Source: Bdellovibrionales bacterium GWA2_49_15 (GTDB taxonomy: Bacteria > Bdellovibrionota > Bacteriovoracia > Bacteriovoracales > Bacteriovoracaceae). From it: DNA of 64,000 bases. Numbering within the stretch: the stretch's first letter is position 1; each line of letters begins with the position of its first letter. The position numbers and the translations under genes were made by a program. The stretch is taken from the NCBI GenBank assembly GCA_001769855.1, contig MEPP01000025.1, positions 1 to 64,000 of the forward strand. The letters run 5' to 3'. The notes under the pieces are model-generated. The model was given only the letters and a program-made list of their open reading frames with translations. It made no database searches and had not been told where the DNA came from. Positions 15,981 to 25,129 of this stretch are shown piece after piece.

Positions 15981-16580
15981 TTAAGGCCTGGCAATAAAAC
16001 TCGTCAAAAAACTACGCGCTCTTCCGGCCGCGCGGGCCCGGTGAGAGTTGGCCATTTTATATTCCACATCTTGCGCCAGGGATCGAGCACCCAGCGGGCC
16101 GTCTTTTAAGTCATTTGGGTAAAAAACAGGGTCGTAACCAAATCCTTGATCCCCAATAATTTGCTTACCTATAAAGCCATTGAGCCGGCCCTCAAAGAAA
16201 AAAATCTCGCAGGGGGAAACAATGAAACACAACACACACATAAAATAGGCATTCCGATTAATCTCATGCTCCAGACGTTTTACCAGAAGCTCGCAACGCT
16301 GCAGAGGCGTAAGCGTCTCGCCTCCGAAACGAGCGGTCATGACACCTAACTCATCTGGCAAGGCATCGACAAAAAGCCCCGAATCATCGGCCACGGTTGG
16401 TCGCTTATATTTTTGAAAGTAGGCCTGGGCCTTTATCTCGGCATTTCCATAAAGGTTATTGGCAGTTTCCGCCACGGAAATGCTCTCGGGAGCAGAGATA
16501 ATGTTAAAGCTAGACCCCTTAAATAAAAGTCCCAGTTCTTCTGCCTTATGGGCATTACCGCTGGCAAAAATAAATTCCAT
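15981..16580 (-). CDS. rdgB: RdgB/HAM1 non-canonical purine NTP pyrophosphatase
   Basis: A 199-residue house-cleaning enzyme that hydrolyses dITP, XTP and related nucleotides to monophosphates. Signatures are ASGNAHKAEEL near the N-terminus, VADDSGLFVDAL (catalytic Asp/Ser), the FGYDPVFYP loop (about 149-157) and a C-terminal SHRARA. Length and motifs are standard. It starts 3 bases after the rph stop, a common rph-rdgB pairing. Confidence 0.95.
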   Translation of the reverse strand: MEFIFASGNAHKAEELGLLFKGSSFNIISAPESISVAETANNLYGNAEIKAQAYFQKYKRPTVADDSGLFVDALPDELGVMTARFGGETLTPLQRCELLVKRLEHEINRNAYFMCVLCFIVSPCEIFFFEGRLNGFIGKQIIGDQGFGYDPVFYPNDLKDGPLGARSLAQDVEYKMANSHRARAAGRARSFLTSFIARP

Positions 16581-16583
16581 AGC

Positions 16584-17291
16584 TCACGACCGAATGACGG
16601 CGTCCTGTTTTTCAAAGATGGCTTCAATACTCTTGCGCGCAATGCGCAACATGACAGCAAGTTGCTCCTCGGAGAAGGGATTTTTTTCAGCGGTACCCTG
16701 AATCTCAACAAAATGCCCTTGGCGGGTCATAACAATGTTCATGTCCGTTTCACAGGCCGAATCTTCCTCATAATTGAGGTCCGCAATGATCTGCCCCTCG
16801 CTATTCACACCGACGCTGATGGCACCAATTTGAGCAATAAGCGGCGAAGCCTTGATCAATCCCTGGTCCATTAATTTTTTAATAGCGAGACTGACCGCCA
16901 CATAGGCCCCGGAAATAGAAGTTGTCCGCGTACCTCCATCGGCCACCATAACATCGCAATCGATCATGAGAGTGCGCTCGCCCAACTTGGTCAGATCAAG
17001 ACAGGCGCGCAAACTTCGACCAATTAAACGCTGAATTTCTTGGGTTCGCCCGCCCACTTTGCTTCTCTCTCTTTGGGAACGGGTATGTGTGGACGATGGC
17101 AACATACTATACTCGGCGGTAAGCCAACCCTTTCCCTTGCCTTTTAAAAAAGGCGGCACTGATTCTTCGATCACCGCCGTAACATGTACCTGAGTATTAC
17201 CAAATGACGCCAGGACACTTCCCGTCGCGTAGGGATTGATATTGGGAATAAATTTAATGTCCCTGGGAGTGTCGCGTAATACTTTGACCAT
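16584..17291 (-). CDS. rph: Ribonuclease PH
   Basis: A 235-residue phosphorolytic 3'-5' exoribonuclease that trims tRNA 3' ends and acts as a hexamer. Motifs are GNTQVHVTAV, the basic RSQRERSKVGGRTQEIQRLIGRSLR (phosphate- and tRNA-binding) and CDVMVADGGTRTTSISGA. The frame stays open to 17384, but ATG 17291 has GAAGGAG six bases upstream and matches the family length of about 235-240 residues, so the start is set there. The shorter start also leaves room for the divergent birA gene. Its two-gene operon continues into rdgB. Confidence 0.95.
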   Translation of the reverse strand: MVKVLRDTPRDIKFIPNINPYATGSVLASFGNTQVHVTAVIEESVPPFLKGKGKGWLTAEYSMLPSSTHTRSQRERSKVGGRTQEIQRLIGRSLRACLDLTKLGERTLMIDCDVMVADGGTRTTSISGAYVAVSLAIKKLMDQGLIKASPLIAQIGAISVGVNSEGQIIADLNYEEDSACETDMNIVMTRQGHFVEIQGTAEKNPFSEEQLAVMLRIARKSIEAIFEKQDAVIRS

Positions 17292-17349
17292 GCATGCTCC
17301 TTCAGTGTAATCAGTTGAAGACACAACCTTATCACAAAGGCGGCCTTCT

Positions 17350-18075
17350 CTGCGACACATAAAATTAAACGCATGCTCCTCCACACAAACCTATTTAAAA
17401 GATTTAACTGCCCAGATGTCGCCCTTTGAAACGACTCTAGTTTCAACCCAGAATCAAGATCAGGGTCTTGGTCGTCGAGGCAATGCGTGGCTTAAATGTC
17501 ACAATGCGCTTGCCTTCAGTGTCTTATTTCCATTTCATCTCTCACCAACATTGGCCTCTCTTAAGTTGGGCAATGACGTGTGCCAATTTTTGAAAATGAA
17601 ATATGAGATAACGGTGAACCTAAAATGGCCCAATGATATTTTCTTAAATGGTAAAAAGATTGGCGGAATCATCGCCCAGCTCATTCAAACCTCGGATCGT
17701 CAGCAGTGGATTTTGGCCGGCGTCGGTCTTAACCTTGGTCGTCCTTCACCCGGTGAAATGGAAGAACTTGCTCAATATCAAGCCGGTTTTCTTTCTGAAT
17801 CAATCGTATTGAATAATGATGATGATCACAAGATCGCCCTCGAATTGGCAGAGTTGATCACCCAAGATTCTGATGCAACAGAGGCTTCGATTTTGGCCGG
17901 ATGGAAAAATAATTGTTTTCATATCGGTCGTCAGGTCATCATTTTAGAAAATGATCAAGTTATCTGTGAAGGCACCTTCGTCAGCGTGGGAAGCGAGGGG
18001 CAGGCCATTATCAAGACCATTGATCGAAGTCAGGAAGTATGGTCGGGAACTCTTCGAGTAAGGCCTATTTGCTAA
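17350..18075 (+). CDS. birA: Biotin-protein ligase (BirA catalytic type), probable CTG start
   Basis: A class I biotin ligase without DNA-binding domain, 241 residues from CTG 17350. It makes biotinyl-AMP and biotinylates carrier Lys, such as Lys134 of the protein at 46904-47419. Motifs: CSSTQTYL (9-16, substrate pocket), GRRG (41-44), KWPND (92-96) and KIGGI (103-107), then the C-terminal SH3-like domain. The first ATG in frame, 17416, would remove the SSTQ motif. The frame is open upstream to a stop at 17308-17310 with no ATG, GTG or TTG between; CTG 17350, preceded by AAAGGCGG, is the best candidate. The 3' end overlaps the convergent response regulator by 4 bases. Confidence 0.85.
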   Translation: MRHIKLNACSSTQTYLKDLTAQMSPFETTLVSTQNQDQGLGRRGNAWLKCHNALAFSVLFPFHLSPTLASLKLGNDVCQFLKMKYEITVNLKWPNDIFLNGKKIGGIIAQLIQTSDRQQWILAGVGLNLGRPSPGEMEELAQYQAGFLSESIVLNNDDDHKIALELAELITQDSDATEASILAGWKNNCFHIGRQVIILENDQVICEGTFVSVGSEGQAIIKTIDRSQEVWSGTLRVRPIC

Positions 18076-19511
18076 GGCTGAGTCTGGGCTTCAATTTTCT
18101 TGATTTCTTCGCGAATCAAATTTTCCGCTAAATCAGGAATCACTTCCCAAGCGATGCGCTCCACAGAATTCTTGCAATAGTCTTTCAGCTTGGCTTCTAA
18201 AAGAGGAGTCAGCTTGGCCATGATTTTCTGAACGATGGCGTCTTCATTAATGCTTGGGGCGGTCTGAACCGGGGGCTGAGCGAAGGACTCAACATGATCT
18301 GTGCGAAATTCCCAATTATCTTCAACTTTAATTCCGGCATTTTCTTTAGAAGGACTTTGCGTCTTAGTTTCTTTTTTTACGGAAGTCGATACTGTATCTG
18401 TCGCCCAAAACTTATCCGGGTCCTCGTCGGTTTGAAATTGTGCCAACAATTTTTCATTCAATCCTTGAGGCAATTCAAAGGCCGGATCGGTGACATCTGA
18501 ATCCTCATCGGAGGCCGGGGACAATTGATCGAGTGGAATAAGCTTACTCTTCGGCTTTTCCAAATTTTCAGTGCTAAAACTTGGATATTCTAAGTCTGCC
18601 GCACCAGGGAGCTTAAAGTCATCTTCGCTTTTCTCCTCAGTCTTCGACTCTGTTCGAGGTCGAGTGATGTTTAAAACTTGGGCCGAATCCGAACTTTCTG
18701 GTCCCGCAGTTAAAAAATCTTCGATATGAAAAACATCAGTGCTATTTTGTGATGACTTGTTCACGTTAACCACTTCAAACTCGTCATCTCCCGGGTCCAG
18801 CGTTTGAAAAACCGGTCTTCTCTCAGGAAGCTTTGGAGGTACAAAAGAAGTTTCCTCCGCTTGTCCGATCACCTCAGGAATTCCGATACCCCATCCGGAA
18901 AGATCCTCGTGTAATTTATTTTTTGGCGAGGCACTCGCATCTGAAACCGAAGTCAGATCATCATCAAGCTGCGAAAGATCGATTTCTCGCACTCCCGATG
19001 TTTCATGGGAAGCATTCATCACCCAGTTAGCATCATCATTTTTCTCAGAGAGCTGGCTCGTGGCTTCTTTTAAATCAATTTCCGTTCTGGAATCGAGATC
19101 ATCAACACTATCCAACTCGAAGGCAGAAGAACTGGTTGTCGCGCTCGTTGACTTAGACAATAAGTTCTGACACTTAGAAATAAACTTTTCAGATTCAAAA
19201 GGTTTCGTAATATAATCTTCGATCTGCGCATCCTGAAGGTTCGCTTCATCAATACTGTCAAAGGTTCCAACCAGGGTGAGTATAGGGCCCTTATATCCGC
19301 CTTTTCGAATCTCGCGTGCCAGATCATAGCCTGATTTTTTATCCACCAGTCCAAAATCAAGCAGAATCAGGTCAAATTTATCCGTTTTCAAAAGCGTATT
19401 TAATTCGCTCTCACTCTTGGCCTGCACCAACTGATAGGGGAGCGATGAAAGCGTGATACTTACCACTTTTTGAATGGTCAAACTGTCGTCAGCAACTAAA
19501 ATTCTGGCCAT
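18072..19511 (-). CDS. Response regulator with long acidic linker and conserved C-terminal helix
   Basis: A 479-residue cytoplasmic protein. A CheY-like receiver fills about residues 1-118 with D8-D9, phosphoacceptor Asp52 in ILLDFG and Lys in YITKPF. A low-complexity acidic, Ser-rich linker of about 270 residues follows. The end is a conserved amphipathic helical region (ERIAWEVIPDLAENLIREE), a tail shared by receiver proteins of Myxococcus- and Bdellovibrio-like bacteria. No output DNA-binding or enzymatic domain is seen. ATG 19511 has AGGGA seven bases upstream; a TTG at 19517 is too near that site. It is the last gene of the FHA/PP2C cluster, 81 bases downstream of the phosphatase. Confidence 0.87.
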   Translation of the reverse strand: MARILVADDSLTIQKVVSITLSSLPYQLVQAKSESELNTLLKTDKFDLILLDFGLVDKKSGYDLAREIRKGGYKGPILTLVGTFDSIDEANLQDAQIEDYITKPFESEKFISKCQNLLSKSTSATTSSSAFELDSVDDLDSRTEIDLKEATSQLSEKNDDANWVMNASHETSGVREIDLSQLDDDLTSVSDASASPKNKLHEDLSGWGIGIPEVIGQAEETSFVPPKLPERRPVFQTLDPGDDEFEVVNVNKSSQNSTDVFHIEDFLTAGPESSDSAQVLNITRPRTESKTEEKSEDDFKLPGAADLEYPSFSTENLEKPKSKLIPLDQLSPASDEDSDVTDPAFELPQGLNEKLLAQFQTDEDPDKFWATDTVSTSVKKETKTQSPSKENAGIKVEDNWEFRTDHVESFAQPPVQTAPSINEDAIVQKIMAKLTPLLEAKLKDYCKNSVERIAWEVIPDLAENLIREEIKKIEAQTQP

Positions 19512-19592
19512 GGCCAATTCCCTGAAAAATATTGTGGCAACCCATCATTATGATTCTAAACTATTTTGGTAAATGTCTCAAAGAAAACGGAC

Positions 19593-20333
19593 CTAATAAT
19601 GAAGAAAAAGGGCAGTTTGGTTGTCCATATTACCGCGCTGGCAGGAGGTCTTGAAAAGAGCATTGATTTTATCGGCCGATGTCTGGTCTGGGTCACTGAT
19701 AATATGCCGCAGTTCTCTATAAGCAAGTCTTGAGTACACACCGTCCGTCATCAGGACAATCTGATCACCTTCTTGCACTTTTATCTCGCGACAATTGAGG
19801 TGCAATTCTTGGAATAGGCCGATACCGCTCAGAGGGGAGGTCGAATATTGACCGGTGAAGCGATCATCCGACACAAACTGTAAGGAATCCGGTGCTAAAA
19901 CAATATCGAGGGTCCCCTTCCTGGATAGCAAGGCAAAAATATTTCCGGCACTTACAAAAGTTAATAAATTCTCGCTCTGTGAAACGCCGATCACCGAAGC
20001 ACCTCCTCGGTTCGACATATCCTTTGTTTTATTTTCCTTCAACATACTGTCATGGGCGTAATGAAAGGCATTGATCAGGGCATTTCCCTCCAATAGATAT
20101 TTGATACTGAAATAGAAAGGCATCGTGGCATCGGGATCTTTTGAGGCACGGAGATAAAAATTCTTGATCTGATCACGAATTTTTTGAATGCAAACATCAC
20201 CGATTCCGGCCCCTCCAAAACCGTCCATGACTATCGCAAGTCGGTTTGCATAGTCGACGAGCACGCCGTCTTCATTAACCTGTAGATAAGGCCCCTGATG
20301 TGATTTTGCCGAATAACTTTTTAGACGAATCAT
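19593..20333 (-). CDS. PP2C-family Ser/Thr phosphatase
   Basis: A 246-residue soluble phosphatase of the PPM type. Metal-binding Asp motifs are VMDGFGGAG (35-43), LMTDGVYS and a C-terminal DNQTAL; GGASVI is the fold-defining glycine stretch. All are intact. It would remove phosphates from Thr/Ser and so oppose a kinase that signals to the FHA proteins. It starts 2 bases after the stop of the FHA protein at 20336, so the two are coupled. No Ser/Thr kinase is found in this window. Confidence 0.92.
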   Translation of the reverse strand: MIRLKSYSAKSHQGPYLQVNEDGVLVDYANRLAIVMDGFGGAGIGDVCIQKIRDQIKNFYLRASKDPDATMPFYFSIKYLLEGNALINAFHYAHDSMLKENKTKDMSNRGGASVIGVSQSENLLTFVSAGNIFALLSRKGTLDIVLAPDSLQFVSDDRFTGQYSTSPLSGIGLFQELHLNCREIKVQEGDQIVLMTDGVYSRLAYRELRHIISDPDQTSADKINALFKTSCQRGNMDNQTALFLHY

Positions 20334-20335
20334 AC

Positions 20336-22594
20336 TTAATCCAAATAATCTTTAAGTTTTTCAGTAGCTTTTTTATAATAGTCACTATCGCTTGGTGAAA
20401 CTTGTTGCACTTCTTGCAATTTTTCTTTGGCATCATCAAACAAACTCAAACTTTCCGAAATAATGGCTTCGCGATAGATTTTTTTCGAGCGGTTATTCAG
20501 CATTTCGCGAATGAGATTCATTTCATTCATGGCCTCTTCGTTGGCAGGATCATACTGTAAAATCTGGTTATAATTCTCATAGGCACCCTTTAAATCCTGC
20601 CCTTCTTTGAGGGAGCGTGCCTTGCCGAGCAGAGGGTCGACTAGAAGCTTCAGATTCTCCTTAGACTCCTCCATCATTTTGGTACCTTCTTGAACCAAGT
20701 CCTCATCCATATCTTTTAGCTTCAGAAATTCTTCCAGCTTTATGATGGCCCGATACCAATCCTTTTTCAAAAAATAACCTTTGGACGGAGCAAGAGCGGC
20801 GACTTTACGATTTCTTTCGGCTTCCTTCTGGGCCTGTTCCACCTTAATGCGTTCTTGCTCTTTCTTCCAAGCATCCAATTCCATTTTAAGTTGAGGAACA
20901 TCAAAATTTTCGGGATCCATTTCGGCAATTTTTCCAAAAAGTGCTTCGGCGACAGAAACGTTTCTTTCTTTAGTGGCTTCCTTGGCCTTTTCCACCAATT
21001 CCTTCACCTTTTTTACGCGCTCTGCCCTTTCCAACTCGGCTTGCCTCTTCCTCTCCAATTCTTCAATTTTCCGCAACCCTTCGGAAGCCAATTCTATAAG
21101 CTCCTTGGTGCTCTGATAATCAGGGTCAACTCTTTTGACCTTCTCTAACTCAATGATGGCATCGGCATATTTACCCGTATTAAAGAGCTCTTGTCCTAAG
21201 GCATATGTGGCGGATAAAAACTGCTCTTCTTCGGGAGATCTTTTCTTCTTCGGGATGGCGGCTGTTTTATCTCCAGACCCAAGCCCACTCCCGGCCGCAG
21301 CTTTCTTGGCCTTGTTTTTCGCGGCGTCGTCCTGCTGACCTCCATCATCCAGCATCAGCATTGCCCCCATGAGGACAACGACTCCAATAATCAATTTTTT
21401 GCGCTTCTGAGGATCTTTTAAAATCCTCTTTATAAAAGATTTTTCTACAGGGGCATTTTTTCCGGCCAGCAGAGAATCCACTGACTGATCAACGACCTCC
21501 TCGACAACCTCTTCAATTTCGATGACCTGATTTTCTTCGACGGGCATGAGACGTTTTTCTTCCTTACTCATGAAGTCGGAAGAAATTTTTACCGTAAAAG
21601 TCGTTGAACCGATGATAAATTCATCATTGTTCGACAGATCAACTTTATTGATACGTCCACCGTTTAAGATTGTGCCATTGCCAGACTGTAAATCTTCCAA
21701 GACCAACCCAATTTTGGTCTTTTTTATAACGGCATGGACTGAAGAGACCTCAGGATCATTCAAAATGATCTGACATTTATTCGTATCGCGACCGATAAAT
21801 GTTTCTTTGCCATCAACCACATAGCGATCATAAGGTGCATGTTCGCCAAAAAGCTCCAGCTCGACTTTGGCAAAACTTTGCATGACCTTGGTGCCGTCGG
21901 CTTCCTCGACCTCCTGCACAGGAAATGACCCATCGGCCGGTAGTGCATCTGTTGTTGCCTGAAAGTCAGTCGGAGCCGCTTCACCTTGCGCACCTTCATC
22001 AAAGGCCTGCCCTAAATTGACATCTCCAATTCCCTCAGCGGCATGGTCACTTCCCGCTTCTTTGCTCACCTCAAGATCATCAGCGGTCGCAGTCGCCGTA
22101 GCCGTAGCGGTGGCCGTGGATGTTTGGGTTGAATCTGGGTGATCACTGGAAGTTTTTTCATCCGGGTTTGTTGCTACACCTGTAGCTTCCGTCGGAGCAG
22201 ACCCTTTTTGTTGATCTTCAAATTTATGGGCACGATCAAGTGCTCCACTCTTTGCCTCCGCTTCATCTTTCTTGTTGTACTCAGGGATCGTGAAAGACAG
22301 AATGTACTGGCCAACGGTAATCAGATCACCATTTTTTAACTTGGCCTCACTAACATCACTGCCGTTTAAGCGAAGCTCGTTATACGGTGAATTCTTTTTA
22401 ATAAACCATTCTGCGTTTTTGAAAATAAGCTGGGCATGCTCGCGGGAAATTTGCATGTCATCCAGCAGCACATGACAATGCTGTGCCCGTCCGATAAAGA
22501 AGGTCACGCCCTGTCCGGTTGCGGCACCCTCAATTTCTTTTGAGAGATCGAACTTCGCAAGCAGTTCGTTATTCTTCAAAACATTTATATTCAC
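20336..22594 (-). CDS. Double-FHA membrane protein with TPR/coiled-coil C-terminus
   Basis: A 752-residue protein. FHA domain 1 spans about 30-105 (FIGRAQ, SREHAQL); a Pro/Ala/Thr linker contains six Ala-Thr pairs (about 160-171); FHA domain 2 spans about 245-338 (FIGRDTNKC, GNGTILNGG). A membrane helix lies at about 400-415 and is followed by Lys/Glu-rich tetratricopeptide-like repeats to the end (about 450-752). FHA domains bind phosphothreonine peptides, so this is a membrane scaffold in phosphosignalling. The segment around the membrane helix (MLMLDDGGQ) matches MLDSGDQG in the neighbour at 22569-23558, so the two are paralogues. The start overlaps that neighbour by 26 bases. Confidence 0.9.
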   Translation of the reverse strand: MNINVLKNNELLAKFDLSKEIEGAATGQGVTFFIGRAQHCHVLLDDMQISREHAQLIFKNAEWFIKKNSPYNELRLNGSDVSEAKLKNGDLITVGQYILSFTIPEYNKKDEAEAKSGALDRAHKFEDQQKGSAPTEATGVATNPDEKTSSDHPDSTQTSTATATATATATADDLEVSKEAGSDHAAEGIGDVNLGQAFDEGAQGEAAPTDFQATTDALPADGSFPVQEVEEADGTKVMQSFAKVELELFGEHAPYDRYVVDGKETFIGRDTNKCQIILNDPEVSSVHAVIKKTKIGLVLEDLQSGNGTILNGGRINKVDLSNNDEFIIGSTTFTVKISSDFMSKEEKRLMPVEENQVIEIEEVVEEVVDQSVDSLLAGKNAPVEKSFIKRILKDPQKRKKLIIGVVVLMGAMLMLDDGGQQDDAAKNKAKKAAAGSGLGSGDKTAAIPKKKRSPEEEQFLSATYALGQELFNTGKYADAIIELEKVKRVDPDYQSTKELIELASEGLRKIEELERKRQAELERAERVKKVKELVEKAKEATKERNVSVAEALFGKIAEMDPENFDVPQLKMELDAWKKEQERIKVEQAQKEAERNRKVAALAPSKGYFLKKDWYRAIIKLEEFLKLKDMDEDLVQEGTKMMEESKENLKLLVDPLLGKARSLKEGQDLKGAYENYNQILQYDPANEEAMNEMNLIREMLNNRSKKIYREAIISESLSLFDDAKEKLQEVQQVSPSDSDYYKKATEKLKDYLD
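22083..22118 (-). repeat. Six-unit 6-bp repeat encoding Ala-Thr in the FHA linker
   Basis: Six tandem hexamers of the form GCNGTN on the plus strand (22083-22118) code for alternating Thr and Ala on the minus strand. Unit number changes would not shift the frame, so the linker length may vary between strains. Confidence 0.7.
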
Positions 22595-23558
22595 CTTCGA
22601 TCATCCCCAATTCTTTTTCAACATTTCGCAGCTGCCCCTCAGCACGCTTAAACCTCTCATCATCTTTATATGCTTCAAGCATTCTCATAATTGCACAATA
22701 AGTTAGGCCCGCGCTCTGGTATCGAAGAGAGTCATAATCTCGTCTGGCCTTTAGAAACAGGTCCTCAATAGAATTGTCCAAAGATTGCTTGGTTTTATTT
22801 AAGTAAAATGATGCCCGACCATTATTCGGGTTTAATACAAGCGCTAAGTTGAACTCTTCAATGGCACGAAAGAAGTTTTTCTCCCGATACTCTCGTTGTC
22901 CACGCTGGATAATGGCATCCAATTTCTTTTGTAAATCTTTATCCTCGACCTCTTTTTTCTTCATTAGCTGGGCGGTAAAATTATCCGTAACCTCTTGCAT
23001 CTTTTTATCCGTATCATCTTTTTTTACCGCCGGACCTTGATCCCCACTGTCAAGCATTATAAAAACTACAAAGATCGCAGCTCCGGCCACCATAAGTAGC
23101 TTGCTGGGCTTCTTTTTGGGAGCTGCCTCTTCGACTTTTTCATTCTCATCTTTTGCTTTTTTCCCCAAGGGATTATTTTTTATTTCCTGAATTAAATCTT
23201 TGACATCTAAAACATCGAATTTGAATACGGTCTGGCCAATAATAATTTTGTCCCCATTGGTGAGGGTATGCTGAGCTACCTTAAGGTCATTAACGATAAT
23301 CCCATTCTGTGATCCAAGATCCGTAACAATGAAAGTATCTTTAAAGCGCGTTAGCTCCGCATGTTCTCGCGAAGCCTTTACATCCGCCAGCTGAACATCA
23401 GCTTCTTCAGATCTTCCGAGAACAACACGATTTTCTTTTAAGTAATAGGACGTACCCTTATGTTCTCCGGTCATGCACAGCAGTCTATAATGCTTCCCTG
23501 GGTTCGGAGGCGGCTTGAATGATTTACTGACGGCAACTGCGGTACTTTGTTTCATCAT
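22569..23558 (-). CDS. FHA-domain membrane protein with TPR-like tail
   Basis: A 329-residue protein: FHA domain about 22-115 (VVLGRSEE, SREHAEL, DLGSQNGIIVN), a charged linker, a membrane helix about 153-168 (LLMVAGAAIFVVFIMLD), then helical repeats about 215-310 with YREKNFFRAIEEFNLAL, a TPR-like motif. The gene order and the MLDSGDQG element match the larger paralogue just downstream, so one arose from the other by duplication. It begins 5 bases after the preceding gene's stop and overlaps the next gene by 26 bases, so it lies in one operon. Confidence 0.9.
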   Translation of the reverse strand: MMKQSTAVAVSKSFKPPPNPGKHYRLLCMTGEHKGTSYYLKENRVVLGRSEEADVQLADVKASREHAELTRFKDTFIVTDLGSQNGIIVNDLKVAQHTLTNGDKIIIGQTVFKFDVLDVKDLIQEIKNNPLGKKAKDENEKVEEAAPKKKPSKLLMVAGAAIFVVFIMLDSGDQGPAVKKDDTDKKMQEVTDNFTAQLMKKKEVEDKDLQKKLDAIIQRGQREYREKNFFRAIEEFNLALVLNPNNGRASFYLNKTKQSLDNSIEDLFLKARRDYDSLRYQSAGLTYCAIMRMLEAYKDDERFKRAEGQLRNVEKELGMIEGEYKCFEE

Positions 23559-23563
23559 CTATC

Positions 23564-25129
23564 TCAACTATTCTTTATGAAAGTAATATAATAGGCCTTC
23601 GCAAAATGATCTTTCCCCATAAGAGCATTGGCATATAATTTGTATTCGTGTCCGGTCAAACTGTATGTTCCGTCTTGCCCCACTCCACCGTTGTTCGCAC
23701 ATTTGTCGCAGAGTTCGATGACCGTGGCGGCGAACCCCTGCTCCCGCGCGACATCGAGAAGGCTCATCCCTTCTGCCGCTGATTGCCTGATTCCAGTGAG
23801 ATCTTCACCTTCCGCATTAATGGCCTTGAGGTTTTTATCATTATCTAGAACCATCGCCGGACCTGCAGATCCGCGAATAAATTCCTTCAGCGAGTTTACA
23901 TAAGGTGCGGAATCTTCCGATTCCTTAAATTCTTGCTCGCCACCCGTAGTGGTGAGGTCGCGAATTCGCTGGAGAATGGTGTTGAGTGCGCTCTTCAGTG
24001 GTTGCAACTCCCCAAAAAGCAATTTTGTTTCGATACCACGCCGCTTTCCACGCAGAGTTTCCTCAACATGAATTCTGATTTCTTCCAGCGGCTTTACGGT
24101 CAAATAATACACAATCCCAAAAAAGATTATGGCGATGATACCTGATGTTGTCAGTGCCTCCAGAAAGGCAGCAGAATTTTTAGTGGCCTCGACGGCAAGC
24201 GACTTGGGAGTAAAATGAATCGCGATCACCCCTACCGCTTCCGTCTGTCCTGTTTTGGAATTATAGGCCATGATTTTTTGGGCAATGCCGATCTCTCCAT
24301 CACCTAAGACGCGAATGAAGGCACTGGTATTTTTATTTGTCGTGGCCGCGGCCCACTCTTTGGCCTTAATCGATAATGAATCCGAGGTATATTCATTCAA
24401 TTTCCCCATCGGGCGCACAATGCGCCCTTCCAAATCGAAAAGCTCATATGATGCCACATCCGCTTCTGTTTCCAAAAAGCCTGAATCGACTCGATCTAAA
24501 TTTTTCTGCTCCAACCAGCGTGCATTAAGTCGGGCAATTTCCTCCGCAAAATGCTCCCCGCGCTTGGCAGTTTCCTTAAGAAGGATATCGCTACTCTGCT
24601 TTAAGACGGGAAAAATCGTCAGTGCAATTGTGGCAAAAACAAAGATGCATAATAGAATTCCCAGCATCACGCGCCACTCATACTCCTCATTAATACCATG
24701 AAGAAGCGGCATCAGTTTGTATTTAAATACCCAGATGAATTTCTCATGAATACGAGGGGGAGACGGTGGAATCACGTTCAGATCTTCTGCCTCTCCTTCC
24801 TCAATTTTTGAAATAGTTTTTTTGATGATAACTTTCTTTTCTTGAACCAGGACCACTTGGAAAATAATATCGGGTAACGCAAGCTTATCCCCGCCTTTCA
24901 CCGTCGCTTGCTTGGTTATTTTGCCATTTAAGAATGTGCCGTTTGAGGACCCCAAATCTTTTAAATAGGCGGTATCGCCTGTCACGGTCATACTGAAATG
25001 CTTTTTGGAAACACCATCTACGGCGACCTGATGATCACAGGATGGATCTCGTCCAAAAATATTCTCACCTTCTTTAAGAATAAACTCTTTGCCGCGAATT
25101 TTTCCCGCAACGGCGACTATCTTATACAT
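23564..25129 (-). CDS. FHA-domain receptor with periplasmic sensor and PAS domain
   Basis: A 521-residue membrane protein with an unusual order: an N-terminal cytoplasmic FHA (about 1-95; IFGRDPSC, SKKHFSM, LGSSNGTFLNG), a membrane helix about 155-175, a periplasmic sensor of about 160 residues, a second membrane helix about 335-355, a HAMP-like segment (about 355-400), and a PAS-like end (DNDKNLKAINAEGEDLTG). No kinase or methyl-accepting domain follows. It looks like a receptor that passes a signal to FHA partners. It overlaps the DUF192 gene upstream by 13 bases, so translation is coupled. Confidence 0.88.
   Translation of the reverse strand: MYKIVAVAGKIRGKEFILKEGENIFGRDPSCDHQVAVDGVSKKHFSMTVTGDTAYLKDLGSSNGTFLNGKITKQATVKGGDKLALPDIIFQVVLVQEKKVIIKKTISKIEEGEAEDLNVIPPSPPRIHEKFIWVFKYKLMPLLHGINEEYEWRVMLGILLCIFVFATIALTIFPVLKQSSDILLKETAKRGEHFAEEIARLNARWLEQKNLDRVDSGFLETEADVASYELFDLEGRIVRPMGKLNEYTSDSLSIKAKEWAAATTNKNTSAFIRVLGDGEIGIAQKIMAYNSKTGQTEAVGVIAIHFTPKSLAVEATKNSAAFLEALTTSGIIAIIFFGIVYYLTVKPLEEIRIHVEETLRGKRRGIETKLLFGELQPLKSALNTILQRIRDLTTTGGEQEFKESEDSAPYVNSLKEFIRGSAGPAMVLDNDKNLKAINAEGEDLTGIRQSAAEGMSLLDVAREQGFAATVIELCDKCANNGGVGQDGTYSLTGHEYKLYANALMGKDHFAKAYYITFIKNS

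Noticed and set aside
17292-17384. Longer rph start at 17384
   Set aside because: ATG 17291 has a strong ribosome site and the family length; the longer start would run into the divergent birA coding frame.
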